From: Natrialba asiatica DSM 12278
GTDB taxonomy: Archaea; Halobacteriota; Halobacteria; Halobacteriales; Natrialbaceae
Assembly (NCBI RefSeq): GCF_000337555.1
Contig: NZ_AOIO01000039.1
Location: 52,722-116,721, forward strand
Length of the DNA: 64,000 nt
Reading direction: 5' to 3'
The notes beneath the pieces were generated by a model that saw nothing but the letters and a program-made list of their open reading frames with translations, was not told the DNA's origin and did not search any database. The position numbers and the translations under genes are program-made. Numbering within the stretch: the stretch's first letter is position 1; every line of letters starts with the position of its first letter. Positions 54,911 to 64,000 of the stretch are shown here, piece after piece.

Positions 54911-55843
54911 TTAGAGATCGACGCGGTCGAACCGATAGAGCGCGATCGCGATCGGAACGACGATCCAGGCGAGCAGGATGATAAACGAGAACCAGTCCTG
55001 CAGATAGAACGGGACGCTACCGAACATGCCCTCGAGTAGGGCGACGGTTTGCGGAGAAGTTTCGCCCATCGAGGTCACGAGCGAGAGGACGTTCTGGTAG
55101 GCGCTGTTGAGCGAGAGGCTATTAAACAGCAAAGTGGCCTGGGCGGTCGTCTCGTTCTGGGGCAGGTATCCCGCGTTCATCAACATCGAAAGCGCGACGA
55201 TAACGGTGTCCCAGATGATGTAAAACAGGACGAAGAGGCCGAACATCGCAGCGCCGGCGATCGTCGTCGACCGCGTTACGGACGAGAGCGAAACCGCGAG
55301 GCTCGTGTAGGCGACGCCGTAGAGGATCGACACCGCGAGCAGTCCCGCGTAGTCGGCGACGCTGAAACTCCCGAGTAACGCGGCGACGACGATAGCAGCG
55401 AGGACGAATCCGGCGATCAGCGAGACCGACAGGACGGTCGAGCGGCCGATGAGCTTCCCGAGCAGCACGTCCTTTCGCGAGTGCGGGAGCGAGAGCAGTA
55501 TCTTGAGACTGCCGGACTCGCGCTCGCCCGCGATCGACTTCCAGCCAAGGATCAGCGCGATCAGCGGGATGACGAGGCTCGTGATCCCCTGCACCAAACC
55601 GACGAGGGCCGTCGTCGTCTGCCCCTGGGCGGCGATATCGTCCCCGAAGTAGGAGATGATCCCCGTCGTCGCAACCAACAGCATGAAAAAGAAGATGCTC
55701 AGGCCCCAGAACACCCACGAGCGGATCGAATCCCGAAAGTCCTTGCGCGCGACTGCGCGAACGCTGTCCGGGTTGACCGAACTCGTACTGGACGTCGTCC
55801 CCGTCCTCGACGCGCTAGCGTCGGTTCCAGTTTCGGCGCTCAT
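54911..55843 (-). CDS. ABC-2 type exporter, permease subunit
   Basis: A 310-residue integral membrane protein. A 35-residue Ser/Thr-rich cytoplasmic lead is followed by six helices (about residues 45-70, 85-105, 130-165, 170-195, 200-230, 280-305). KDFRDSIRSWVFWGLSIFFF and LILGWKSIAGERESGSLKILLSLPHSRKDVLLGK are characteristic of ABC-2 permeases of the NosY/YhaP style common in haloarchaea. Its start lies within the last bases of the ATPase gene (ATGA overlap), so the two are translated together. It is unrelated in detail to the exporter at 6663. Cargo unknown; copper or antibiotic export have been suggested for relatives. Confidence 0.92.
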   Translation of the reverse strand: MSAETGTDASASRTGTTSSTSSVNPDSVRAVARKDFRDSIRSWVFWGLSIFFFMLLVATTGIISYFGDDIAAQGQTTTALVGLVQGITSLVIPLIALILGWKSIAGERESGSLKILLSLPHSRKDVLLGKLIGRSTVLSVSLIAGFVLAAIVVAALLGSFSVADYAGLLAVSILYGVAYTSLAVSLSSVTRSTTIAGAAMFGLFVLFYIIWDTVIVALSMLMNAGYLPQNETTAQATLLFNSLSLNSAYQNVLSLVTSMGETSPQTVALLEGMFGSVPFYLQDWFSFIILLAWIVVPIAIALYRFDRVDL

Positions 55844-56766
55844 CGCGCCGTCACCTCCGCGCCCGTCGTGTACGACTGGAACACGTCCTCGAGCGATGCC
55901 TCCGTCGTCGAGAAGTCCCGCACCTCGACGCCGTGGTCTTCGAGTTCAGCGAGGACGGTCGTTTTCGAGCCGTCGACCTGGGCGGTGATCGTCGGCGGAT
56001 CGCGGTCCTCGGCGGCGACGTTCGAAACGGTCGGCAGCGACCGAACCGCCTGGAGGGCGTCGTCGTCGATCCGGTCGACGGTGACCCGAAGCGAGGTGCC
56101 GCCGCCGATGGAGTCGCGCAGCCCCTCGACGGAGTCGACGGCGACCATCTGGCCGTCCTGCAGGATGCCGACGCGGTCACAGACCGCCTCGACCTGCTCC
56201 ATGCTGTGACTCGAGAAGAAGACGGTCGCGCCGCGAGCGTTCTCCTCGCGGACGATCTCGCGCATCTCGCGGGCACCGTTGGGGTCGAGCCCGGTGGAGG
56301 GTTCGTCGAGGATGAGCAGGTCCGGCTCGCCCACGAGCGCCATCGCGAGCATGAGCCGCTGGGCCATCCCCTTCGAGTAGCCGCCGGCCTTCCGGTCGAT
56401 CGCGTCGGTCAGGCCGACCCGTTCGAGCAGCGCCTCCGGCTCGTCGTCGCTTCCTTTCGACTCGATGGCGAACTCGAGGTGCTGGCGGGCGGTGAGGCGG
56501 TCGTAAACTTGATAGCCTTCGGGGAGGACGCCGGTCCGCGAGCGAATCTCGCGGCTGTGGGCCTGAGCGTCGAGACCGAGGACCTCGACCCGTCCCGCAG
56601 TCGGCCGGATGAAATCGAGCACGACGTTGATCGTCGTCGACTTCCCTGCGCCGTTCGGACCGAGAAAGCCGAACACCTCGCCCTCGTGAACCTCGAAGGA
56701 GAGGGTATCGAGCGCGAGCGTCTGCCCGTAGGACTTCGTCAGTTCGTCGACGCGAAGTGCAGGCAT
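55840..56766 (-). CDS. ABC-2 type exporter, ATP-binding subunit
   Basis: A 308-residue ATPase. Walker A is GPNGAGKST, the signature is YSKGMAQRLMLAM and Walker B is LLILDEPSTGLD, with switch histidine in FFSSHSMEQVEAVC. The terminal 90 residues form the accessory domain found in NosF/CcmA-like ATPases. ATG 56766 (MPALRVDELTKSYG) begins the conserved sequence, and the minus strand has TCTTATCGG near 56787-56795, 21-29 nt upstream, pointing to a nearly leaderless transcript. It heads a two-gene operon with the permease. The protein sits on the cytoplasmic side of the membrane. Confidence 0.93.
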   Translation of the reverse strand: MPALRVDELTKSYGQTLALDTLSFEVHEGEVFGFLGPNGAGKSTTINVVLDFIRPTAGRVEVLGLDAQAHSREIRSRTGVLPEGYQVYDRLTARQHLEFAIESKGSDDEPEALLERVGLTDAIDRKAGGYSKGMAQRLMLAMALVGEPDLLILDEPSTGLDPNGAREMREIVREENARGATVFFSSHSMEQVEAVCDRVGILQDGQMVAVDSVEGLRDSIGGGTSLRVTVDRIDDDALQAVRSLPTVSNVAAEDRDPPTITAQVDGSKTTVLAELEDHGVEVRDFSTTEASLEDVFQSYTTGAEVTAR

Positions 56767-56879
56767 GGCTGAGTCATCTCGGCGTTCACCGATAAGAGTT
56801 GCCACTTGGGGAGGATAATACACCCGAACATGGACGGTGAAGAAACCGATTCCGACTAGTCGTGATCGAACCGTCGAGT

Positions 56880-57149
56880 TCAGATCGAGTCGTCCGGCTC
56901 GTATTGCGCTTGGACGCGGTCAACTTCGGTCGCGTATCGTTCGCGCGTTTCCGCATCGTCGACCGGTTCGAGGTCCGATTCGGGAACGTCGGTCGCCGCA
57001 GTGACCGCAGGCCCCGTTCGAAGCGCCGTCGAGGATCGTTCGCGCTGGTGGTACTGCGATCCGTCCGGCGTCGCGTAGACGAGCGTGACGATGTTTCGCG
57101 CGCCGAAGTCGCGTTCGACCAGCCAGCACCGGACCGTCGGGTCAGACAT
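56880..57149 (-). CDS. Small haloarchaeal hypothetical protein
   Basis: An 89-residue acidic soluble protein, opening MSDPTVRCWLVERDFGARNI and carrying TLVYATPDGSQYHQRERSS in the first half; the second half is rich in aspartate and glutamate. I recognise no domain. The size and style suggest a conserved haloarchaeal protein, perhaps a small beta-sheet fold in residues 5-40. ATG 57149 is the obvious start; the longer upstream frame is arginine-rich. It lies 113 bp upstream of the exporter ATPase on the same strand and could be co-transcribed with it. Confidence 0.65.
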   Translation of the reverse strand: MSDPTVRCWLVERDFGARNIVTLVYATPDGSQYHQRERSSTALRTGPAVTAATDVPESDLEPVDDAETRERYATEVDRVQAQYEPDDSI

Positions 57150-57361
57150 ACCCGGGAATTGCGGCCGGACCACCGAGAAAGTATCGCGTCGCTTCCGGGT
57201 GCCGGGCCAGCGCAGCCAGCCGTCGCGTGGCCGTCCGGTCGGCGTTCGCACACACAGCAGAACGCCCCAGCGTACTTGACCCCCGGCGGTGCACTCTGGG
57301 GCAACGACTCACGACGACCGCGAGCCAGCGCCCGCCCGATGCGGCTCACCTTCCGATTCAG

Positions 57362-58105
57362 ATGGCTGTCAACTGGACACACCACGTCGACGCCTTGCAC
57401 TACGACGGCGAAGCCGAACAGCGGCGACTCGAACTCGAAACCGCGACGATCGTCGTCACGAGCCACCGCGTTCTCGCGTTCGATCGCTCCAGTCGCTCAC
57501 GCCTACCAGGGACGCACCCCTATCGTCACGTCGACCGCCCGAACGTCCAACACGTCACCGTCAGCCAAAGCGGATCGACGAGACACCTGCTCCGGAGCCT
57601 CCTGACCGGCGCGATCGGACTCACGCTGCTTACCACCGCGGCAGTCGTCTCCTTCGGCGAGTTGGTTCCCGAACTCGAACTGGACGGAACAGCCGCCAGA
57701 GACAGGGCGGGAACGGCAACCGACGCCGGAGATGCCGCCGGAACGACTGCGGCTGTCGACAGCACGTTCGAGACACTCGGGGTACTGTTCCAGATACTCG
57801 ATACCGGCGTCCTCGTTGGCGGCATCCTCTCGCTCGCGCTTGCCGCCGTCTTCGCCGGGCTCTACATCCGCTCACGATCGAGGCAACTCGTCCTCCAAGT
57901 CGCCGGCGGTGACGACATCGCCGTTCCGCTCGGCGAGACTGACGACGCTGCCCCGATCACGCTCAGTCTCAGCGAGGCCATTCAGCCGGGTCCGACGGCC
58001 GATCAGCGTTCGCCGGCCGAGAGAGCCGAGTTCAGCCGGTCCTCGGAGTCGGGCGAATCCCACCCGCGGGGCGACCGCTGGCGCGGTCGCGATGAGTCAG
58101 GCTGA
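57362..58105 (+). CDS. Membrane protein with PH-like N-terminal region
   Basis: A 247-residue protein of unknown function. Residues 1-80 look like a small PH-like beta-domain (the string [18 protein letters not shown] is the type of strand-turn-strand found in bacterial PH domains). Then come two transmembrane helices (about 84-105 and 150-182) with an extracytoplasmic Asp/Ala/Thr-rich loop between, and an acidic C-terminal tail after [19 protein letters not shown] 57362 is chosen as homology-free but plausible: upstream codons are arginine-rich. It runs into uvrC (26 bp gap), so co-transcription is likely; any link to repair is unproven. Confidence 0.65.
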   Translation: MAVNWTHHVDALHYDGEAEQRRLELETATIVVTSHRVLAFDRSSRSRLPGTHPYRHVDRPNVQHVTVSQSGSTRHLLRSLLTGAIGLTLLTTAAVVSFGELVPELELDGTAARDRAGTATDAGDAAGTTAAVDSTFETLGVLFQILDTGVLVGGILSLALAAVFAGLYIRSRSRQLVLQVAGGDDIAVPLGETDDAAPITLSLSEAIQPGPTADQRSPAERAEFSRSSESGESHPRGDRWRGRDESG

Positions 58106-58131
58106 AAGCCGTCGACGCCTTAGGACCGGTG

Positions 58132-59913
58132 ATGAACGCTGACGGGGTTCGCGACCGCGCGCGATCGCTGCCGCGTGAGCCCGGCGTCTACCAGTTCCGG
58201 GCCGACGGAACGACGCTCTACGTCGGCAAAGCCGTCGACCTCCGGAGTCGCGTCGGCTCCTACGCCGACCCGCGGAGCGCGCGCATCCGACGGATGGTCG
58301 ACCGCGCCGACGGGATCGAAATCGCCGTCACCGACACCGAGACGCAGGCGCTCTTGCTCGAGGCCAACCTGATCAAGCGCCACCAGCCCCGCTACAACGT
58401 CCGGCTCAAGGACGACAAGTCCTACCCGATGGTACAGTTGACCGACCACCCGGCCCCGCGGATCGAGATCACCCGCGATCCCGACGGCGAGGCACAAGGC
58501 ACTGCCAGCGGGCCGACCGTGTTCGGCCCCTACACGAACAAGCGACAGGTCGAAACCGTCGTGAAAGCCCTCCGGGAAACCTACGGCGTCCGCGGCTGTT
58601 CGGACCACAAGTACGCAAACAGGGATCGGCCCTGTCTCGACCACGAGATGGGACTCTGCACCGCCCCCTGCACCCGCGAAATCGAACTCGAGGACTACGT
58701 CGCGGACGTGACGGCGGTCGAGCGCTTCTTCGAGGGCGAGGCGGGCATTCTCACCGATCCGCTGCGCCGGGAGATGGAGGCCGCCGCCCAGGAGCGGAAC
58801 TTCGAGCGCGCGGCGAACCTCCGCGACCGGCTCGAGACCGTCGAGGCCTTCCACGGCGAAGGCGGCGAGGCGGTCCAGTCGGTCGGCGACGAGCGCGCGG
58901 TCGACGTACTCGGCGTCGCGATCGAAGGCGAGGACGCAACCGTCGCCCGCCTGCGAGCCGAGGACGGCAAACTCGTGGATCGAGAGCGCCACACGCTCGA
59001 CGCACCCGGCGCGGCCGCGACGGGAGCAGGAGAAATCGAACGGGGCGGCGTCCCCGCCGTCCTCGCCGCATTCATCGTCCAGTACTACGCCGAACGCGAC
59101 CTGCCCGACGCGCTCCTCCTCCCCGAGCGCCACGGCGACGAGGAGGTCGCCGCCTGGCTCGACGCCGAGACCGTCTCCGTTCGGGTTCCGGGGGCCGGCC
59201 GCGAGGCCAAACTCGTCGATCTCGCGCTCAAGAACGCCCGCCGGAACGTCGGCCGCCGCGACGAGTGTGGCATGCTCGCCGACGCGCTCGAACTCGATGT
59301 CTCCCGGCGGATCGAAGGGTTCGACGTGAGCCACGCTCAGGGAACGTCAGCAGTGGGAAGCAACGTCACGTTCGTCGACGGAAGCGCCGAGAAGGCAGAT
59401 TATCGCCGGAAGAAACTGCGAGACCAAAACGACGACTACGATAACATGCACGCGCTGCTCGCGTGGCGCGCCCGCCGCGCCGTCGAGGGACGGGACGATC
59501 GGTCCGACCCCGATCTCCTGCTGATCGACGGCGGCGAGGGCCAGCTCGAGGCCGCCCGCGACGCGCTCGACGAGGTCGGCTGGGACGTGCCCGCCGTCGC
59601 GCTCGCGAAGGCCGAGGAGACGGTCATCACGCCGGACCGGCAGTTCTCCTGGCCCGCGGACGCGCCGCACCTGCACCTCCTGCAGCGAGTTCGCGACGAG
59701 TCCCACCGCTTTGCCGTGCAGTACCACCAGACGCTGCGCGACGACGTGTCGACGGTGCTCGATGACGTGCCCGGAATCGGCCCCGAAACGCGAAAGCGGC
59801 TCCTCGGGCGGTTCGGCAGCGTCGAGAACGTCCGCGAGGCGACCGTAGCGGACTTGCAAAGTGTTTCGGGCGTCGGCGAGAAGACGGCACGGACGGTCAA
59901 GGAGCGGCTGTGA
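58132..59913 (+). CDS. uvrC: UvrABC system protein C
   Basis: A 593-residue nucleotide-excision-repair endonuclease that cuts on both sides of a lesion recognised by UvrAB. The N-terminal GIY-YIG domain has [21 protein letters not shown] (split below 20 in effect: GVYQF and LYVGKAV) and [16 protein letters not shown] UvrB-binding UVR motif is near residue 215 ([20 protein letters not shown]), the RNase H-like C-terminal nuclease contains [28 protein letters not shown] and [14 protein letters not shown]-like hairpins ([14 protein letters not shown]). The preceding GTG at 58129 is not needed; ATG 58132 is used. UvrA and UvrB are elsewhere. Confidence 0.96.
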   Translation: MNADGVRDRARSLPREPGVYQFRADGTTLYVGKAVDLRSRVGSYADPRSARIRRMVDRADGIEIAVTDTETQALLLEANLIKRHQPRYNVRLKDDKSYPMVQLTDHPAPRIEITRDPDGEAQGTASGPTVFGPYTNKRQVETVVKALRETYGVRGCSDHKYANRDRPCLDHEMGLCTAPCTREIELEDYVADVTAVERFFEGEAGILTDPLRREMEAAAQERNFERAANLRDRLETVEAFHGEGGEAVQSVGDERAVDVLGVAIEGEDATVARLRAEDGKLVDRERHTLDAPGAAATGAGEIERGGVPAVLAAFIVQYYAERDLPDALLLPERHGDEEVAAWLDAETVSVRVPGAGREAKLVDLALKNARRNVGRRDECGMLADALELDVSRRIEGFDVSHAQGTSAVGSNVTFVDGSAEKADYRRKKLRDQNDDYDNMHALLAWRARRAVEGRDDRSDPDLLLIDGGEGQLEAARDALDEVGWDVPAVALAKAEETVITPDRQFSWPADAPHLHLLQRVRDESHRFAVQYHQTLRDDVSTVLDDVPGIGPETRKRLLGRFGSVENVREATVADLQSVSGVGEKTARTVKERL

Positions 59914-60303
59914 TGTAGCGTCGACCGATGACTTCTGTCGGGAGCGCTCCGCCGGAAGCGCACGTATAGATCGGATCGGTGTCACCGACACTCGATCGTT
60001 TCACTCTAACGGCTCTGTTGAACTCCTAAATGCATGATGGGGTTTCGTACCCGCACCGAATAGAATGCGCGTATGCAGCACTGGGATTAGTTCAAATAAG
60101 CTCCAATCGAATCGGTAGAGGTAGACCGTGTAACTATCAATCTCGTCGGTGTTTCCGTAGCCGTCTCGATTCCGTGATCGTCAGTCCGTACCGGAAGGGA
60201 TGCAGGGGCAGCTAGCCGACTACCCTTACTAGAAAATTTCGGGTGAAATTACAGTTGCGGGAGATATGGGGACGGTTAAATTGGGGGCGGCGGCTTGGTA
60301 GGT
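59914..60303. other. AT-richer spacer with possible IS scar before the M29 gene
   Basis: A 390-bp gap of visibly lower GC than its surroundings, with no gene. GGCTCTGTTGAACTCC near 60010 resembles ends of haloarchaeal insertion sequences as I remember them, but there is no matching second end or target duplication. GGTTAAATTG at 60274-60283 is the probable promoter of the aminopeptidase gene. Confidence 0.35.
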
Positions 60304-61389
60304 ATGGACGAACGAGTTCGGGAGCACGCCGCGGTGCTCGTCGAATGGAGCGGGAGCATTAAGGCGGGTGACGATGTCGTCATCGCGGTCGGTGAGGGCG
60401 CACACGAACTCGGCGTGGCCGTCGCCGAGAAACTCGGGGCTGTCGGTGCCCATCCAGTCACAACGTACGTCTCAGACGAAATAGAACGAGCGTATCTCCG
60501 CGCTCATGACCGTGATTTCGACGAAACCCCGGCCCACGAACTCGCACTCTACGAGGAAACCGACTCAGTACTCCTTCTCGTCGGGTCGCGGAATACGACT
60601 ACCTTCGCGGACGTCCCCCAAGAGGTCCGCCACGCCTGGCCGACCGAGCCGGTTCGCGAAGCCTGGCTGGCGACTGACTGGGTGAAGACCGTCCATCCAA
60701 CTCGGGCCCACGCACAGCAGGCCGGGATGACTTACGAGGCGTATCAGGACTTCGTTTACGACGCCGTGCTCCGCGACTGGGAGGCCTTCGCCGATGAGAT
60801 GGCAGAGTTAAAGACCCTGCTCGACGCTGGCAGTGAGGTGCGAATTGTGAAGGGCATGGACGGCACGGACATCACGATGTCTATTGAGGGTCGCAAGGCC
60901 GTCATCGGCGATGGTTCCGTCAATCTCCCGAGCGGCGAGGTGTACACCGTTCCCTCTCATACGACCGGCGAGGTATACTTCGACGTCCCGATGACCGTTC
61001 AGGGTCGACGCGTCCAGGGCGTCCGACTCCGCTTCGAAGACGGCGAGGTCGTCAACCACGCGGCTGAGACGGGTGAGACTGCGCTTGGAGAACTACTCGA
61101 GACCGACGCGGGTGCCCGACGACTAGGTGAACTCGGTGTTGGGATGAACCGTGGTATCGACCGCTTCACTGACAACGTTCTCTTCGACGAAAAGATGGGC
61201 GGCACTGTCCACCTTGCGGTCGGGAGCGCTTACAACGAATGCCTTCCCGATGGCGAAACGGGCAATCAGAGCGCTATTCACACCGATCTTATCACCGACA
61301 TGACCCGCGGGGAGACCCGGCTGGAGGTCGACGGAGAGGTCATCCAGTGCAACGGGACGTTTCGCTGGGAGGAAGGCTTCGATGGTTAG
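60304..61389 (+). CDS. M29-family aminopeptidase (AmpS/AmpT-like)
   Basis: A 361-residue metallo-aminopeptidase that removes N-terminal residues from peptides in the cytosol. The M29 metal site can be placed: Glu212 in NLPSGEVYT, Glu276 in RLGELGVGMN, His303 in GGTVHLAVGSAY, Tyr310, His326 and Asp328 in IHTDLI. Length is a little below the typical 370-410. ATG 60304 lies 21-30 nt from a GGTTAAATTG element, suggesting a leaderless transcript. Codon use includes more T-ending codons than neighbouring genes and the flanks are AT-richer, hinting at later acquisition; this is an impression, not a calculation. Confidence 0.9.
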   Translation: MDERVREHAAVLVEWSGSIKAGDDVVIAVGEGAHELGVAVAEKLGAVGAHPVTTYVSDEIERAYLRAHDRDFDETPAHELALYEETDSVLLLVGSRNTTTFADVPQEVRHAWPTEPVREAWLATDWVKTVHPTRAHAQQAGMTYEAYQDFVYDAVLRDWEAFADEMAELKTLLDAGSEVRIVKGMDGTDITMSIEGRKAVIGDGSVNLPSGEVYTVPSHTTGEVYFDVPMTVQGRRVQGVRLRFEDGEVVNHAAETGETALGELLETDAGARRLGELGVGMNRGIDRFTDNVLFDEKMGGTVHLAVGSAYNECLPDGETGNQSAIHTDLITDMTRGETRLEVDGEVIQCNGTFRWEEGFDG

Positions 61390-61713
61390 TGGCCAGCGAG
61401 GAACCGCACTAGTTCAGGTCAGAGTCGGGGTATAGATTCGGGAGACGTGACGGCATCGGGAGAATCACTATGTTTCAGGATAGAGTGAGTGGTTCGACTA
61501 CCTTCGAACCGGCTGATTGAGCCAACTTGATCTGAACCGGACACACGTATCACGCTGAATCTATCCCCTGTATTCAGCAGACCGTTCCTATCAATCGTCA
61601 ATGATTTCAACGGAGTCACTCGAGCGAAGGATCCGCGGCTCTTGGAGCTCAAATCAATGAAGGGCGGGCAATCACAGTACCTTTTAAATCATGATACCAT
61701 GAACCACAGTAGC
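61390..61713. other. Spacer between aminopeptidase and nhaC
   Basis: A 324-bp gap without a believable gene. It contains a perfect 7-bp inverted repeat GGTTCGA-CTACCT-TCGAACC (61491-61510), about 100 nt after the aminopeptidase stop, and the TTTTAAATC promoter element of nhaC at 61682-61690. Confidence 0.5.
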
Positions 61714-63387
61714 ATGACATCAGAATTCGGTGCGCTATCGCTGGTACCACCGCTGCTCGCGATCGCGCTCGCTATCGTCACCCGACGGGCGCTGCTGTCG
61801 TTGTTCATCGGCATCTGGGCGGGCGGCGCGATCATCGCAGCGGACGGCGCGGAGACCGCACTCGAGTTCGTTGCCGTCCCGTTCGTGGCCGTCGTGGAAG
61901 CGTTCGGGTGGATCGTCGCCTCCTACGGAGACGATACGTTCCACGCCGAGATCATCGCGTTCACGTTCCTGCTGGGTGCCGGCATCGCGCTCGTCTGGCG
62001 GATGGGCGGCTCGGTCGCCGTCGCTCAGGCTGCCACCACGAGAGTCGACTCGCACCGCCGGGTCGGGCTGGCCGCGTGGCTGCTCGGGCTGGTGTGGTTC
62101 TTCGACGACTACGCAAACACCGCCATCGTCGGCTCGGCCGTCAAGGATATCGCCGACGAGGTTCGGATGTCGCGCGAAAAGCTGGCGTACATCTTAGACT
62201 CGACCGCCGCACCGGTTGCAACGTTCGGCATCTCGAGCTGGGTCGCGTTTCAGATCGGCCTCATTCAGGACGTCTACGACTCCGAGACGATCAGCGGGGA
62301 GACCCCCTCGGCCGTCGGGACGTTCCTCTGGTCGATCCCGTTCAACGTCTACTGTCTGCTGGCCCTGTTGATGGTGCTTATCATCGTGCTAACCCGGCGG
62401 GACTTCGGCGAGATGCTCGACGCCGAAACGCGCGCACAGCGAACGGGGAAGGTGACCCGGGAGGACGCCACCCCGCTCCAGAGCATGAAGGAGGATCTCG
62501 GCGAGCCCGCCGTCGACGACCCGCTGCTCCGGACGTTCGTCGTCCCGGTAGCCGTCCTCGTCACCGTCGTCATCGGCGGAGCGACGATCACCGGCTTCCA
62601 GGCCGCTGGCGTGACGCCCGGAGAGGTCCTCTCGGAGACCGGCGCGCTCATCGACCTGATCGACAACACGGATTTCACCGGCGCGCTCGTCTGGGGCTCG
62701 TTCTCGATGGTCGCGACGGCCGTCGCGATGGCGCTGTACGACGACGTGCTCACCCTCGAGGAGTCGATGGAGACCATCTTCGACGGCTTCGGGATCATGC
62801 TCACCGCCGTCAGTATCCTCGTGATGGCGTGGTCGATCGGCACCGTCGCCGAGGTTCTCGAAACCGGCCGGTACGTGACGGCCCTCGCCGAGGGGATCGT
62901 CACTCCCACGTTGCTTCCGGTCGTCGTGTTGCTGTCGACGGGAATCATCGCCTTCTCGATCGGAACGTCCTGGGGGACGATGGGCATCGTGACGCCCATC
63001 GCGGTGCCGATGGCCTACGAGATCGGGAGCGGATCGCCGGAACTGCTGTCGGTCGCCGTCGGCGCGATTTTCTCCGGGGCGATCTTCGGCGACCACTGCT
63101 CGCCGATCTCCGACACTACCATCCTCTCGTCGACGTTCGCCGGTGCCGACCACATCGACCACGTCCGCACGCAACTGTACTACGCCCTCACCGTGCTCGC
63201 CGTCTCCATCGTCGTCTACCTCCTGTACGGACTCTTCGGCCTCTCCCCGTTCGTTCTGGTTCCGATCGGTGCGGTCGTGCTCGTCGGACTCGTCTACGCC
63301 CTCTCGGAACTCGACGCCGCCCGCAAGAACCTCGTCGCAAAACCGTTCGCCGGCGCGGGAGAGCGCGACGTTCCGAGCGACGACTGA
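61714..63387 (+). CDS. nhaC: NhaC-family Na+/H+ antiporter
   Basis: A 557-residue ion antiporter that moves sodium out in exchange for protons. About 12 hydrophobic helices cover residues 8-520. Family features include RRALLSLFIGIWAGG near the start, WFFDDYANTAIVGSAVKDI (residues about 129-147, with buried acidic residues), GTSWGTMGIVTPIAVPMAYE, and IFGDHCSPISDTTILSST near residue 460. A short soluble segment lies around 225-265. Haloarchaea typically keep several of these for salt and pH balance. ATG 61714 lies 24-32 nt from TTTTAAATC (61682-61690); ATG 61699 is the alternative with five more residues. Confidence 0.94.
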   Translation: MTSEFGALSLVPPLLAIALAIVTRRALLSLFIGIWAGGAIIAADGAETALEFVAVPFVAVVEAFGWIVASYGDDTFHAEIIAFTFLLGAGIALVWRMGGSVAVAQAATTRVDSHRRVGLAAWLLGLVWFFDDYANTAIVGSAVKDIADEVRMSREKLAYILDSTAAPVATFGISSWVAFQIGLIQDVYDSETISGETPSAVGTFLWSIPFNVYCLLALLMVLIIVLTRRDFGEMLDAETRAQRTGKVTREDATPLQSMKEDLGEPAVDDPLLRTFVVPVAVLVTVVIGGATITGFQAAGVTPGEVLSETGALIDLIDNTDFTGALVWGSFSMVATAVAMALYDDVLTLEESMETIFDGFGIMLTAVSILVMAWSIGTVAEVLETGRYVTALAEGIVTPTLLPVVVLLSTGIIAFSIGTSWGTMGIVTPIAVPMAYEIGSGSPELLSVAVGAIFSGAIFGDHCSPISDTTILSSTFAGADHIDHVRTQLYYALTVLAVSIVVYLLYGLFGLSPFVLVPIGAVVLVGLVYALSELDAARKNLVAKPFAGAGERDVPSDD

Positions 63388-63475
63388 GCCGCGGTCGATC
63401 CCGCTCGACGCTCGAAACGAGTCGGAAAACCGGACAATGGACATTTCTATGCCCTTCGCGAGCGTAGTTACTCCC

Positions 63476-63772
63476 GTGTCTAACGACGACCCGCTCGACG
63501 ACCTGCTCGACGAACTCGACAGCCAAAGCGACCTCGAAACGGCGGAACAAGTCCTCTCGATCCGCATGGAAGAACGACGCTACGGAAAACCGGTGACGAT
63601 CGTCGAGGGCTTCGACCTCTCCGAGTCCGAGATCGAATCGATCGCTTCCGACCTCAAGTCGTCGCTCGGAACCGGCGGGACCGTCGACGAGGGCCGTATC
63701 GAACTCCAGGGCGACCACCGCGACAGAGTGCCGGACCTACTTCGCGACCGCGGCTTCGACGTCCAAACGTAA
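63476..63772 (+). CDS. SUI1-family translation factor (aIF1/YciH-like)
   Basis: A 98-residue protein with the SUI1 fold. Residues 20-98 contain RRYGKPVTIVEGFDL, then DLKSSLGTGGTVDEGRIELQ and GDHRDRVPDLLRDRGFDV, the conserved core that binds the small ribosomal subunit and checks start codon choice. Size equals archaeal aIF1. The start is GTG 63476, because TTTCTATG (63444-63451) lies 25-32 nt before it and family members begin with an acidic lead like SNDDPLDDLL; ATG codons at 63437 and 63449 overlap that promoter. It follows nhaC by 88 bp on the same strand but has its own promoter. Confidence 0.9.
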   Translation: MSNDDPLDDLLDELDSQSDLETAEQVLSIRMEERRYGKPVTIVEGFDLSESEIESIASDLKSSLGTGGTVDEGRIELQGDHRDRVPDLLRDRGFDVQT

Positions 63773-63840
63773 CGCGAGTTGCACCGGTCCAAATCGAGTT
63801 GCGAGTACAACTTTGTGCACTGCTGTCGTGGCTCATACTA

Positions 63841-64000
63841 TGGAGATTCGCCCGGCAACCGCCGACGACCGCAGCGCCATCCGCGAAGTCGCTCGCGACA
63901 CCTGGCACGACACCTACGACGACCTTGCGAGCGACGTCATCGACGACACCGTCGACGACTGGTACGATGACGACGAACTCGAGCGCGCGCTTTCGAAGCC
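63841..64000 (+). CDS. GNAT-family N-acetyltransferase, 5' part
   Basis: The gene runs off the right edge; 53 residues are visible. The start MEIRPATADDRSAIREVARD has the first strand and helix of the GNAT acetyl-CoA-dependent acetyltransferases, followed by TWHDTYDDLASDVIDD and an acidic continuation. The catalytic acetyl-CoA loop (Q/R-x-x-G-x-G/A) lies beyond the window, so family is inferred from the N-terminus only. ATG 63841 is the natural start. The substrate is unknown. Confidence 0.7.

Overview
The window is a stretch of haloarchaeal chromosome. GC content is high, nearly all proteins are strongly acidic, and promoters look archaeal: a TATA element about 26 nt upstream of an ATG or GTG, often with no leader. 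The gene content also fits: MCM helicase, TFB, thermosome, L10e, RIO1, PAC2, a SUI1-type factor, type II GAPDH, Tat-lipoproteins, and bacterial-type ligA and uvrC. Placement in the Natrialbales is only an impression from style, not something I can prove. The gene at each end is cut by the window.

Layout. 1-8.6 kb: 3' end of a beta-propeller protein, type II GAPDH, Hsp20, an ATP-grasp ligase, ribosomal protein L10e, an M50/CBS site-2 protease, an ABC-2 exporter pair and an NADP-dependent oxidoreductase. 8.8-14.4 kb: a DabA/DabB inorganic-carbon uptake operon with an Lrp/AsnC regulator just upstream, then a small zinc-finger protein and a cold-shock protein. 14.6-18.2 kb: a translationally coupled operon of a ribbon-helix-helix-like protein and two UbiD-family proteins, the second divergent. 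18.4-25.1 kb: an acyl-CoA module (AMP-forming synthetase, acyl-CoA dehydrogenase, biotin carboxylase/BCCP, carboxyltransferase). A small membrane-protein gene broken by an in-frame TGA ends against it. 25.6-29.4 kb: a cupin and an iron-type ABC importer in two transcription units, each with a near-identical TTTTAGG-N4-CCTAAA operator.

29.7-39.7 kb: a zinc-ribbon Ski2-like helicase, a BofA-family membrane protein, tRNA-Pro(TGG) with a tRNA-3'-like fragment downstream, a small membrane protein, a histidine kinase, a DUF502 protein, intein-free MCM, TFB and a DUF2071 protein. 39.8-48.6 kb: a sugar MFS transporter with an 18-bp palindrome upstream, a VOC protein, an ornithine cyclodeaminase/alanine dehydrogenase-family enzyme, thermosome, KH protein, PAC2 protein, phosphodiesterase and TrpRS. 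48.9-64 kb: a lipoprotein 5'-nucleotidase, RIO1, a 2Fe-2S ferredoxin with a repeat insertion, LigA, a flavin-binding split-barrel protein, a second ABC-2 exporter, two proteins of unknown function, UvrC, an M29 aminopeptidase, NhaC, a SUI1 factor and a GNAT fragment.

The most useful observations are the coupled UbiD pair, DabAB beside an Lrp regulator, the extra N-terminal module on the carboxyltransferase, the paired iron-box operators and the nonsense-interrupted membrane gene. I found no CRISPR array, complete insertion sequence, prophage, or clearly unprecedented multi-gene system.
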